Source of the DNA: an uncultured Dechloromonas sp.
GTDB taxonomy: Bacteria; Pseudomonadota; Gammaproteobacteria; Burkholderiales; Rhodocyclaceae
Assembly: GCF_945957265.1 (NCBI RefSeq)
Contig: NZ_CAMFKO010000008.1
Span: forward strand, 47,587-111,586
Length of the DNA stretch: 64,000 nt
Direction: 5' to 3'
Shown: positions 30,876-39,558 of the stretch, piece by piece
Layout: each line of letters starts with the position of its first letter
How positions within the stretch are numbered: the first letter of the stretch is position 1
Notes under the pieces: model-generated
What the model saw: only the letters and a program-made list of their open reading frames with translations
What the model was told of the DNA's origin: nothing
The model's database searches: none
Translations under genes and position numbers: made by a program

Positions 30876-32755
30876 TGTGGGACCTCCTCAGATTCAGGTT
30901 CTAACAGCCCATCCAGAACCGCATCAGCCCGCTTTAACGCGGCAAGCGCCTTGGTTCTGCCTCCTGGGCCAATATCATCCATTTCCAATAGTTCAAGTTG
31001 CTGGGCACGGATGCATTCCCAGATAGGGAGTTGGTTTTCGTCAATAACTGAGTTGCCACAATCGCCACAGCGGAAGGCCTCGAATAATCCCTGGCCACCA
31101 CAGTCGTCGTTCTCTGCCAAGCACCAACTATGGCCAGTACCACGGATTTTCATGCCGTCACGAACGACTTCAAGAAATTCCTTTCTGGATTTGAAGACGA
31201 TAGGCTCGTGATGCTTGCCAGCGTAGGCTTTGATTTTTGCGCCCAGGCCACCAGCTAGTCGGGCGCCAGGTTCTAACCAATCTTCGACCAGGGCCATATC
31301 GAAAATGTCATTTTCCTCTTCGAGCAATTCCAACAATTCTAAGTCTGCGTCGGAAAGCCCAGCATACCATTCGGTCATCAGGAGACTTGAATGCTTGAAA
31401 TGGTGGCGCAGCGTAATCAGGTCAACACGAACCCCTTTGTTTAGGCGGACGACGATTACGGCATACGTTCTCCGGAAGCGGTGGGTGTGCAGCCGAGAAC
31501 TTAACTGGATTCCCATCCTTTTCGCAAAGGCATTCAACTGCTTGTTGTGTGCGTAGGTTGCAGTCGAGCTAACTTGATTACCAGCGGTAAGGCTCAGGAA
31601 AAGGCGGTCAACGTTTCTTTCGAGTTCGAGGATTTCCAAGGCCAATTCGGCACGGCGTTCATCATGTGGAGGTAAGGCACAATAAGCAGCTTGGCTAAGC
31701 TTGAGCTGCTCACAGACTATTTTTCGTAGTGGCGCAGAGTGCCACTCAAGAATCTTTGCCGCCTGCTGGGCCACTTCGGGAGCCAGCCACTTAACGGGGC
31801 CGTCGCCAATTTTTCGAGTGGAGGACTTCAGCCAGTAGTACCGGATTCCGTCTTCAACCTTGTCATAGACGCAGCCAACTCTTGCATCTCCCAGTTCGTG
31901 GACCCTGCATCCCGTCGATTGAGCGAGCACGATGTAGGCGGCGGTTCGGATGTCATTTAGGCGGGATTCAAATGCATAGACATCCTCGAAACCAGCTTTC
32001 CTGACCTCTGGATGTTTTACTGACGCGCCCCAGTGCTGCCTACCGACCTCCACTTGCTGAGCATTCCAGTCATCTTCCAAGGCATCCCTCAGGGCAAGTA
32101 CCCGACTTGCATCCTCCAGGACCTTCAGGGAGGCAGAGAATAAGGCTGCTGCTTCAGGCAAAGGGATTAGTTCGGTGCGTCGGGCCTCATCGGCTTCCGG
32201 TTCCCACAGCGGCCCAAGGGCTTTACTGGAAAGCTCTCTGGCGGCCTGGGCCGAGAAGCAATCATTCAGGTATTCGCGCATTTCGTAAACGCGCCGAAGA
32301 AGGGATACGTGATTCCCAATTGTTCGGTCATAGTTTCCTTCCGAACGCAGCTTCTCAATATAGCGAACAACATCGAATGGGGAGACGCTGGCGAAGTTGC
32401 CAATTCCTTGAGCATCGCACCATTTTGCAAAAGCATTCAGTGTCACGAAGCGTTTGGGAAGTGTGGCCGGTTCGAGACTAATACCCCCTGGCCGGGCAAA
32501 CATCATGAATGCATGTAGAGCCCCTTTGAGCGAAGCCCTCCATGAGGCAGGTGCGCGCTCCCACAAAATAAACTTGTCGGCTTTTCCTCGCGCCGCATGT
32601 GGAAAGAGTGGGCGGAAGTCCCAAATCATGTCCCCGTACTTGGAGACCGTATGTTTAGAGCCGTCTGGCCCTGGCAAGTAGGTAATAACGAACGCGTTGC
32701 GAACGGCTGTCGGCAACGCTCGGATGTTTATCGTCGTCGCAGAATTCTTGCTCAT
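30872..32755 (-). CDS. Tyrosine recombinase 3 of island B operon
   Basis: A 627-residue protein. 'STGCRVHELGDARV' carries the first Arg, 'HTHRFRRTYAVIVV' the H-x-x-R box, and 'RHHFKHSSLLMTEWYAG' the second His and the nucleophilic Tyr. A cysteine-rich tail follows (SWCLAENDDC, then FRCGDCGNS), likely zinc-binding, as in its island A counterpart. ATGA overlaps with both neighbouring genes show a tightly coupled operon. The N-terminal about 250 residues hold a core-binding region. The catalytic set is complete. Confidence 0.8.
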   Translation of the reverse strand: MSKNSATTINIRALPTAVRNAFVITYLPGPDGSKHTVSKYGDMIWDFRPLFPHAARGKADKFILWERAPASWRASLKGALHAFMMFARPGGISLEPATLPKRFVTLNAFAKWCDAQGIGNFASVSPFDVVRYIEKLRSEGNYDRTIGNHVSLLRRVYEMREYLNDCFSAQAARELSSKALGPLWEPEADEARRTELIPLPEAAALFSASLKVLEDASRVLALRDALEDDWNAQQVEVGRQHWGASVKHPEVRKAGFEDVYAFESRLNDIRTAAYIVLAQSTGCRVHELGDARVGCVYDKVEDGIRYYWLKSSTRKIGDGPVKWLAPEVAQQAAKILEWHSAPLRKIVCEQLKLSQAAYCALPPHDERRAELALEILELERNVDRLFLSLTAGNQVSSTATYAHNKQLNAFAKRMGIQLSSRLHTHRFRRTYAVIVVRLNKGVRVDLITLRHHFKHSSLLMTEWYAGLSDADLELLELLEEENDIFDMALVEDWLEPGARLAGGLGAKIKAYAGKHHEPIVFKSRKEFLEVVRDGMKIRGTGHSWCLAENDDCGGQGLFEAFRCGDCGNSVIDENQLPIWECIRAQQLELLEMDDIGPGGRTKALAALKRADAVLDGLLEPESEEVPQ

Positions 32756-34371
32756 TGCACAGAACCAATGGCCAAAGTTACTTCAGGGACGCGCCACATA
32801 GGGTGCGGAGTTTGCCTTGCTCTCGCCTTTTCACGGGCCACCAGTTCTGCGTCAAACCTGGGCGAAATGTCGCGGTCGATAATGCGCAGTATCCAGGCAA
32901 AGACTTTTTTCCAAATCTTACTGCCTATGCGGTCACGCTCTCCCAAAATGGCCCAGTAAAAGCTGAACAGTCGATATAGGTCATCACCAGTAATGACTTG
33001 TGACTTACAGCGGAAGCATGAAAGGAAGTCCACGCAAGGCTTACCATTCTTTGGCGCCAACTCTCCCTGGTAGGGGTCCCGGCAACCGGCTACGGGAGTG
33101 TGAGAGATAGTTTTGCCGGCAGCATCCAGCAGTGTTTCGACCAAGACTTCGCCTGCAAGTCGATGCTCTTCGAGCATATCCGGTGTTACTGCAAGATAAC
33201 GCTCTGCAACGGCTGGGGTGTTCCCTGCCGAATGCGCCGTCGCCAGTAAGTCACCCCTTGAAGCCCGCCAGATACGATTCAGCTTCGTGTTTCTGAACAG
33301 TTGGCTGGTCATTTTCAGTGGGGAACCATCATCTCGACGGAGAGCATGCCGCACGGTGAACGACTGCGAAACTTGGCTCAAGTCCTCGACGCTTATGCCT
33401 CGAATGCCTCCCTCCTGGGTTTCAACAATCCAAAGTCTCTGGGCAATGTTCGGGTCGTCCGCTAGCGCCACAAGATGTGCCGTCTTATCCCGAAGTCTTT
33501 CGCAGATGCGGTAGACATCTAGGGACACCACTCTGGATTCCGTCGCCTCAAGGGGGGTGGCGATGTCTTTAGAGGCTCGACGCTTGGTAGTAATGAGTAT
33601 CTTGCGATTCGTCCTGGGATGGTCAATGAATGCCTTCGAAAGGTCCCTAGGAATTTCAAGTAACGGGGTGGGATTCAGGCCAGTCTTCAGGAGGATTGCG
33701 AACGCACACAGACAAAGCTGAACTCTGAAGCTTCCAGGATGGGTTCCATCAAAGATTTCGCCGATTTCAGGTGCAAGCGCCTTGATGATGGCTTCACGCT
33801 CCCCGTCAGAGAGAGGTTGGATGTATCCCCGTCGGTTTTCTAGGGCAGTAGCCCGGGGAAAGGGATTCACCGGAAACAATTGTTCTGGAGGGGGGAGAAG
33901 CTTGCGGACACTTAAATCCTCGAGGATGACCTTCATCTTCGAATAAGTCGTTCTAGCGGTATTCAGCGACCATTTATCTCCATTGGGTTTCAAACGCAGC
34001 CTCAGCCAACCGACGAATGCCTCCACGAACCGCTTATCAATTGAAGCAGCAGTAACCTCTTTACCACTGACCGTTACTTGTTCCTGGCAGAACAGAAGCC
34101 AGTTCCGGAGCCCAGATTCAATCGTGCTTTTCATCGAATCCGGCTCTGGTCGCCCAGCTTTAATTAGCTGTCGCGTTGATTGGAGGCAGAGGGAAAGTAT
34201 TTCGTCATAACCCAATCCAGCGTGGGATTCGAACGAGTAGACCCGCTCAATTCCATGGGGGAGCGAAAGAGTGATAGCCCAGATGACTTCCCGTCTTGTA
34301 TCAACGGCGGGTAGAACAATAACTGGCATAGGGAGGTTGCCTCCCTGCGTAAAATCTTTCTTTCGAGCCAT
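32752..34371 (-). CDS. Tyrosine recombinase 2 of island B operon (Arg-I replaced by Asn)
   Basis: A 539-residue recombinase-like protein. The box-I position reads 'LLKTGLNPTPLLEI', Asn instead of the catalytic Arg, exactly as in the island A homologue. Box II is 'SQLFRNTKLNRIW' (Arg kept, His lost) and the C-terminal part has 'TAHSAGNTPAVAERYL' with His and a candidate Tyr. A 'CVDFLSCFRC' motif (C-x5-C-x2-C) matches the spacing of the island A protein. It follows the truncated recombinase 1 with a 2-base gap and overlaps recombinase 3 by 4 bases. Confidence 0.75.
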   Translation of the reverse strand: MARKKDFTQGGNLPMPVIVLPAVDTRREVIWAITLSLPHGIERVYSFESHAGLGYDEILSLCLQSTRQLIKAGRPEPDSMKSTIESGLRNWLLFCQEQVTVSGKEVTAASIDKRFVEAFVGWLRLRLKPNGDKWSLNTARTTYSKMKVILEDLSVRKLLPPPEQLFPVNPFPRATALENRRGYIQPLSDGEREAIIKALAPEIGEIFDGTHPGSFRVQLCLCAFAILLKTGLNPTPLLEIPRDLSKAFIDHPRTNRKILITTKRRASKDIATPLEATESRVVSLDVYRICERLRDKTAHLVALADDPNIAQRLWIVETQEGGIRGISVEDLSQVSQSFTVRHALRRDDGSPLKMTSQLFRNTKLNRIWRASRGDLLATAHSAGNTPAVAERYLAVTPDMLEEHRLAGEVLVETLLDAAGKTISHTPVAGCRDPYQGELAPKNGKPCVDFLSCFRCKSQVITGDDLYRLFSFYWAILGERDRIGSKIWKKVFAWILRIIDRDISPRFDAELVAREKARARQTPHPMWRVPEVTLAIGSVQ

Positions 34372-34373
34372 TA

Positions 34374-34996
34374 TTAAGACGCCTTTTTGTTTTCCGGCTT
34401 ATCGAGAAGTGCCAATGCAATAGCATCAATTTCTGCTTGGTACTTGGTCCCGTATTCGTCTTCTATCTCATCAATAAAATGCAGGTATCTGGAAGTCTGA
34501 GTGATTGATGAGTGGCCTAATAACCCCTTCAATAGAATGAGCGGCGAGCCTCGCAATTTTCCTGCTCGTTTCAGGTCTTCCAATGCTGCCAAGGTATGGG
34601 TAGCAAAGGTGTGCCTTAGCAGGTGTGGGTGGACATGGAAACCAAGCCGTTGGCCGAGTCGCTCCAAGGGCTTTCCGAACCCATCTGCCGTGAATCGTAC
34701 GCCGTAACGGTTTAGAAAGAGCGCGGTGTCATCCATTGATGAATGCAGGCGCAGCATTTCCCGTGTTGTTTCTCGGTATTGCCACAACAAGTTCATACAG
34801 CTCACGGAGACACGCACAGTCCGGGCCTTGTTGTACTTTATGTCCATCTCTTTGGGATTAAGTCGAACTCGGACCGAGCGGAGATTGGGTGACAATTTCG
34901 AGCAATCGACAACGTAATGAGCCGGAAAGGAGGCTAGCTCCTCTGCTCTAAGGCCAGCCGAGAGACCCAGGTGAATGACCGCACGGTGAGTCGGGT
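34374..34996 (-). pseudogene. Tyrosine recombinase 1 of island B, 5'-truncated
   Basis: About 207 codons remain, covering the catalytic domain: 'LGLSAGLRAEELASF' (first Arg), 'HPHLLRHTFATHTL' (H-x-x-R) and 'GLLGHSSITQTSRYLHF' (second His and Tyr). It is the most canonical recombinase in the window. Upstream of 'NPTHRAVIHLG' the frame runs into nfsB sequence without its own start codon; only a TTG at 34895 is available inside the domain. The N-terminal DNA-binding part was lost together with the end of nfsB. The catalytic residues that remain look intact. Confidence 0.8.
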
Positions 34997-35536
34997 TTCC
35001 GGCAGGCCGAGCGCCTTGTCCAGCGCCAGGACATCGATGCCTTCCATCGGGCAGGCGTCGACGCCGAGCGCGGCGGCAGCCTGCATCAGGTTGCCGAGGG
35101 CGATGTAGATCTGGCGGTCGGCCCAGGCGTCGGCATCGTTCAACTGGTCGCGATGCAGGCCGACATAGAAATTGCGCGAGTTGGCTTGCCCCGCCCTGGC
35201 CTCCGGCGTGGCGAAGCGGCCATCGGCGTCTTCCTGGGCGAGCAGGCCGTCCAGGTGCGCCGCGTCGAGCGCGGTACGGGCGCAGAAGACCACGACGTGC
35301 GAGGCGGCACGCACCTTGCCGGCGTTGTAGGCCAAAGCGCCGTCGAGCGTCGCGGCCAGCGTCTCCTTGCCGGCGTCGCTGCCGGCGATGACGAAGTGCC
35401 AGGGCTGGCTGTTCACCGACGACGGCGCGAAGCGCAGCACGGTCTTCAGGTCGCCCAGCACGCTGTCGGGAATCTTGCGGGCCGGGTCGAAAGCCTTGCA
35501 GGTGCGGCGTGTCGTGGCGATGTGGGCAACGTTCAT
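34997..35536 (-). pseudogene. nfsB: nfsB-type nitroreductase, 3'-truncated
   Basis: Encodes about 180 residues of an NfsB-like FMN nitroreductase: 'TTRRTCKAFDP', 'FAPSSVNSQPWHFV', 'QEDADGRFATPEA' and 'ACPMEGID'. The start ATG 35536 fits family members. Homology stops after 'ALGLPE', and the frame then reads 24 unrelated codons of the recombinase gene in another phase to a stop at 34934. The last about 40 residues are missing; in NfsB these wrap round the dimer partner. Function is doubtful. Its promoter region to parE (35537-35658) is intact and could drive transcription into island B. Confidence 0.8.
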
Positions 35537-35658
35537 GGGAGGCGTCCTTTTTATCGATATCTGTGTTGGAGGATTACGGCTGGCGCTGCGGCAGGTAGAA
35601 TCGCGCTCCGCGCCACTTCGGTGGTCGACCGCCATTATCACCCAAGATTCCGAAACGC

Positions 35659-37608
35659 ATGTCCGACTACTCAGCCTCTTCCATCCGCGTCCTCAAGGAC
35701 CTCGAACCCGTCAAGGAACGTCCCGGGATGTACACCCGGACGACCTGCCCGACCCACATCGTGCAGGAAGTCATCGACAACGCGGCCGACGAGGCGCTGG
35801 CCGGCTACGCCAAGAAGATTTCCGTCGCCATCCGCGCCGACGGCGTCATCGAGGTCTCCGACAACGGCCGCGGCATCCCGGTCGAAATCCATCCGGAAGA
35901 AGGCAAGCCGGCGGTCGAGCTGGTCTTCTGCAAGCTGCACGCCGGCGGCAAGTTCAACAAGAAGGAATCGGGCAACGCCTACCGCTTCTCGGGCGGCCTG
36001 CACGGCGTCGGCGTGTCGGTGACCAATGCGCTGTCCACCCGGCTGGAGGTCGAGATCAAGCGCGGCGGCGGCGTCCATCGCATCGCCTTCGGCGACGGTT
36101 TCGTCGTCGAGCCGCTGGCCCGCATCGGCGAGGTCGGCCCGCGCACGACCGGCACGACGGTGCGCATCTCGCCGGACCCCAAGTATTTCGATTCGCCCAA
36201 GGTCAATCTCGGCCAGCTGGAGCACCTGCTGCGCTCCAAGGCCGTGCTGATGCCCAATGTCACGGTCGAACTGGAGATCGAGGGCCAGGAGAAAAAAACC
36301 TGGTGCTACCAGAACGGCATGGCCGACTACCTGGCCGAAATGATGGTCGGCTCGCCGGTGGCGCCGATTTTCGTTGGCGAGAAATACGTCGAAACGGAGA
36401 ACGGCTTCTCGGTCGGCGAAGGCGCCACCTGGGCGCTGGCCTGGTTCGAGGAAGGCGGTGGCAAGCCGGAGAGCTACGTCAACCTGATTCCGACGCTCGA
36501 TGGCGGCACGCATGAAGCCGGCCTGAAAGCCGGCGTCTTCGACGCGGTGAAGGCCTTCGCCGAGCACCACGCCATCCTGCCGGCCAAGGTCAAGCTGGCG
36601 CAGGAAGACGTCTGCGGCCGCATGACCTACCTACTCTCGGCCAAGGTGCTCGACCCGCAGTTCCAGGGCCAGACCAAGGAAAAGCTGACCAGCCGCGACG
36701 CCTACAAGCTGGTTTCGCAGATGGTGCGCGACCCCTTCGAGCTGTGGCTGAACAGCCATGCCGATTTCGGCAAGAAGATCGCCGAACTGGCGGTCAAGGC
36801 GGCGCAGAACCGCATGAAATCGACGCAGAAGGTCGAGAAGAAGAAGTCTTCCGGCATCGCCACCCTGCCCGGCAAGCTGACCGACTGCGAATCGGACGAC
36901 ATCTCGCGCAACGAAATCTTCCTGGTCGAGGGCGACTCGGCCGGCGGTTCCGCCAAGCAGGGCCGCGACAAGGAAACCCAGGCCGTGCTGCCGCTGCGCG
37001 GCAAGGTGCTCAACACCTGGGAAGTCGATCGCGACCAGCTGTTCAAGAACAACGAAGTGCATGACATCTCGGTCGCCGTCGGCGTCGACCCGCACGGCAT
37101 CGACCAGATCGACACCGTCGACGTCTCCGGCCTGCGCTACGGCCGCATCATCGTCATGTCCGATGCCGACGTCGATGGCTCTCACATCCAGGTGCTGCTG
37201 TTCACGCTGTTCCTCAAGCACTTCCCGGCCCTGGTCGAGCGCGGCCACATCCACGTCGCGCAGCCGCCGCTGTTCCGCGTCGATGTCGAGGCGCGCGGCC
37301 ATACGCGCAAGGTCTATTGCCTGGACGAAGCCGAAAAGGAGCAGACCCTGCACAAGCTGCGCGAGGAAGGCGTCAACGACAACAAGATCTCGGTCTCCCG
37401 CTTCAAGGGCCTCGGCGAAATGAACCCCGACCAGCTGTGGGAAACCACGCTGTGCCCGGATACCCGCCGCCTCGTGCCCTTCCAGGCCGAGCGCGAGACC
37501 ATCAAACAGATGCACCGCACCTTCACGCTGCTCATGGGCAAGGGCGAAGCCTCCGGCCGCCGGGCCTGGATGGAGAAGGACGGCGGCATGGTCGAGGCCG
37601 ACGTCTGA
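35659..37608 (+). CDS. parE: DNA topoisomerase IV subunit B
   Basis: A 649-residue ATPase subunit of topoisomerase IV, which decatenates chromosomes. Visible are the GHKL motif ('EVIDNAADEALAGYA', 'VSDNGRGIPVE'), 'GLHGVGVSVTNAL', the TOPRIM motif 'LVEGDSAGGSAKQGRD' and 'MSDADVDGSHI', and the terminal 'RRAWMEKDGG' typical of ParE. The short C-terminus without the GyrB insertion supports ParE over GyrB. It is divergent from the nfsB remnant. The partner parC is 11.7 kb downstream in the same direction. Confidence 0.95.
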   Translation: MSDYSASSIRVLKDLEPVKERPGMYTRTTCPTHIVQEVIDNAADEALAGYAKKISVAIRADGVIEVSDNGRGIPVEIHPEEGKPAVELVFCKLHAGGKFNKKESGNAYRFSGGLHGVGVSVTNALSTRLEVEIKRGGGVHRIAFGDGFVVEPLARIGEVGPRTTGTTVRISPDPKYFDSPKVNLGQLEHLLRSKAVLMPNVTVELEIEGQEKKTWCYQNGMADYLAEMMVGSPVAPIFVGEKYVETENGFSVGEGATWALAWFEEGGGKPESYVNLIPTLDGGTHEAGLKAGVFDAVKAFAEHHAILPAKVKLAQEDVCGRMTYLLSAKVLDPQFQGQTKEKLTSRDAYKLVSQMVRDPFELWLNSHADFGKKIAELAVKAAQNRMKSTQKVEKKKSSGIATLPGKLTDCESDDISRNEIFLVEGDSAGGSAKQGRDKETQAVLPLRGKVLNTWEVDRDQLFKNNEVHDISVAVGVDPHGIDQIDTVDVSGLRYGRIIVMSDADVDGSHIQVLLFTLFLKHFPALVERGHIHVAQPPLFRVDVEARGHTRKVYCLDEAEKEQTLHKLREEGVNDNKISVSRFKGLGEMNPDQLWETTLCPDTRRLVPFQAERETIKQMHRTFTLLMGKGEASGRRAWMEKDGGMVEADV

Positions 37609-37721
37609 GCGGAAACAGCTTGCAACACTTTCAGCCGTAGCGGAAATAGCTGGATTACATGTTTGCGCTTTAATGGTTTCCAGAGCGGAATGTTCCGCCG
37701 GAAACGATCAAGGAGTGCATC

Positions 37722-38231
37722 ATGTTGAAGAATAAAAAACTGCGTTTTGTCGCCGCCCTGGTACTGGGCGCCGGTGTTGCCGCCCTCTCGGCCCCGAGCT
37801 TCGCCCAACGCGGCGGTTGCATGGGTGATGGCCCGATGGGCGCCAGGGCTGCCGACGGCCGCTTTGCCGACCGCATGCAGCAGCACCAGCAACGCCTGCA
37901 CGACGCGCTGAAGCTGACACCGCAACAGGAAGGCGCGTGGAGCAAGTTCCAGGAATCCCACCCTTTCGCCGGCAAAGCCAATCGCCCCGACCCGGCCGAC
38001 ATGGCCAAGCTGACCGCGCCGGAACGTGCCGAAAAGATGCTGGAGATGCAAAAGCAGCATCAGGACGCCATGGGCAAGCACGTGGTCGCGATGAAGGACT
38101 TCTACGCCCAGCTGACGCCTGAACAGAAGAAGGTTTTCGACGAGCATGGCCAGATGGGCAAGCGCGGCCAACGCGGCGGCATGCGCGGTCCCGGCCCGCA
38201 AGGCCCGGCCACCCCGCCGCCGGCGAACTGA
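37722..38231 (+). CDS. Spy/CpxP-like periplasmic LTXXQ protein
   Basis: A 169-residue protein with a signal peptide ('FVAALVLGAGVAALSAPSFA'). Two LTXXQ motifs are visible ('KLTPQQEGAW' and 'QLTPEQKKVFDEHG'), with long amphipathic helices rich in Met, Gln and His. Family members (Spy, CpxP) are periplasmic chaperones or metal-stress sensors. The C-terminal 25 residues are low-complexity Gly/Pro/Arg. A strong terminator follows directly, so it is monocistronic. The ribosome-binding site AAGGAG is good. The sigma factor gene downstream may belong to the same stress circuit. Confidence 0.8.
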   Translation: MLKNKKLRFVAALVLGAGVAALSAPSFAQRGGCMGDGPMGARAADGRFADRMQQHQQRLHDALKLTPQQEGAWSKFQESHPFAGKANRPDPADMAKLTAPERAEKMLEMQKQHQDAMGKHVVAMKDFYAQLTPEQKKVFDEHGQMGKRGQRGGMRGPGPQGPATPPPAN

Positions 38232-38287
38232 TGCCCGACATCGGGCGGGCGTTCCGGCCCTGGTCCTGATTCGCTGCCGATCGAACC

Positions 38288-38321
38288 GGCCGGCCATGCC
38301 GCGAGGCATGGCCGGCCTTTT
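38288..38321 (+). terminator. Rho-independent terminator after the Spy-like gene
   Basis: A perfect 13-base stem GGCCGGCCATGCC / GGCATGGCCGGCC with a GCGA tetraloop (38301-38304), followed by TTTT. It lies 56 bases behind the stop of the Spy-like gene. Confidence 0.9.
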
Positions 38322-38504
38322 CGTTTCCGGCGTCCGGCTGGAACCGCCGCCCGTCGCCCATTGCCAAACTGAAACCCCGGGCAGACAGCTCGCGTCAATA
38401 TCGACTATTTTCGTGCCACCCCACAATATCCGCGCCGCTCGTTCGTCTACCCAGGCATGGATACGTCGCTTTCCTTTCCTCCGCCCTACGCAAAGACCAT
38501 CCCC

Positions 38505-39053
38505 ATGGCCGAACAGAACCGGCGCCTGACCGAAACCGTTGCCCGCGAAAGCGGGCGGCTGGGGAGCTTCATCCGTCGGCGGGTGCCCGATCCGGGTGAG
38601 GCTGAGGACATCCTGCAGGACGTCTTCTTCGAGCTGGTCGAGGCCTGGCGCCTGCCGGAGCCGATCGAGCAGGTCGGCGCCTGGCTGTTCCGGGTGGCGC
38701 GCAACCGTATCGTCGACCGCTTTCGCAAGCGGCGCGAGGAGCCCTTGCCGACCGCCGGGCCGGATGCCGACGACGAGACTGCGCCCTGGCTGGAGAACGC
38801 CCTGCCGGCCAACGACGGCGGCCCCGAGGCGGCGCACCTGCGGCGCCTGTGGCTGGAGGCCATCGCCGAGGCGCTCGACGAGTTGCCGCCGGGGCCGCGC
38901 GACACCTTCATCGCCCACGAGCTGGACGGGCGCAGCTTCAAGGAAATGGCCGCCGACAGCGGCACGCCCGTGAATACCCTGCTCGGCTGGAAACGGCAGG
39001 CAGTCCTCCATTTGCGCGACCGCCTGCGGCCGCTTTACGACGAACAATCCTGA
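38505..39053 (+). CDS. ECF-type RNA polymerase sigma factor
   Basis: A protein of about 182 residues. Region 2 is seen as 'DILQDVFFELVEAW' and 'WLFRVARNRIVDRFRKRR', and region 4 as 'DELPPGPRDTFIAHELDGRSFKEMAADSGTPVNTLLGWKRQAV'-type helix-turn-helix. I chose ATG 38505 (MAEQNRR), since the usual first helix begins there; an in-frame ATG at 38457 would add 16 residues. It is followed after 13 bases by a small membrane protein gene that may be co-expressed and could act as its regulator. The position behind a Spy-like gene suggests envelope stress. Confidence 0.85.
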   Translation: MAEQNRRLTETVARESGRLGSFIRRRVPDPGEAEDILQDVFFELVEAWRLPEPIEQVGAWLFRVARNRIVDRFRKRREEPLPTAGPDADDETAPWLENALPANDGGPEAAHLRRLWLEAIAEALDELPPGPRDTFIAHELDGRSFKEMAADSGTPVNTLLGWKRQAVLHLRDRLRPLYDEQS

Positions 39054-39066
39054 ACGAGGTATCACC

Positions 39067-39450
39067 ATGATGAAATGCTCCACCGACAAATCCGGCTGCG
39101 TGTCGCGCTGCCTCAAGATCGGCGCGATGGTCGCGGCCGGCATCGCCGCCGTCACCTGGGTCGTCATGCAGTTGTGGAACTGCCTGCTGCCCGATCTGTT
39201 TTCCGGCGTGTCGCCCATCGGCTACTGGCAGGCGCTCGGCGTCCTGGCGCTCAGCCGGATACTCTTCGGCGGGCTGCGCGGCGGCTGCCACGGCCACTGG
39301 CGCGAACGCCGCGCCCGCTGGGAAGGCATGACGCCCGAGGAACGCCAGCAGCTCAAGGGGCGCTTCGGAAGCCGCTGGCGCGACTGCTGCTCATCGGGCA
39401 AGACCGAAGCTGCATCCGGCTCCGCTGACAAGCCGTCTGAAAACACCTGA
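39067..39450 (+). CDS. Small membrane protein in sigma-factor operon
   Basis: A 127-residue protein with a Cys-containing N-terminus ('MMKCSTDKSGCVSRC'), two predicted membrane helices (about 17-36 and 47-66) and a basic, Trp-rich cytoplasmic tail with 'MTPEERQQLKGRF'. The gene has a GAGGT ribosome-binding site and follows the sigma factor closely. No family is firmly recognised. It could be a simple anti-sigma factor or a stress protein under control of that sigma factor; this is inference from position. Confidence 0.55.
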   Translation: MMKCSTDKSGCVSRCLKIGAMVAAGIAAVTWVVMQLWNCLLPDLFSGVSPIGYWQALGVLALSRILFGGLRGGCHGHWRERRARWEGMTPEERQQLKGRFGSRWRDCCSSGKTEAASGSADKPSENT

Positions 39451-39558
39451 GCCATAGCCCTTGCCGCCGTCCGGTTGCCACCGGGCGGCGACTGAGCGAG
39501 CCAGCCTCCCCAAAACAGCGACCGGCCCGGCCGGTACGCCCACAACGAACCGAAACCC

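Larger units (their letters stand above)
25239..34996. mobile_element. Island B: second recombinase-operon element, between rtcB and nfsB remnants
   Basis: A foreign segment of about 9.76 kb, lower in GC than its flanks. The left end cuts rtcB and the right end cuts nfsB, so the two flanks are not halves of one gene. This implies a deletion at the right side after insertion: the 5' part of rtcB, the right end of the element and the 3' part of nfsB are all missing. Contents: two divergent hybrid histidine kinases and a four-gene operon homologous to that of island A, with its first recombinase truncated. The element is probably no longer able to move by itself. Confidence 0.8.
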
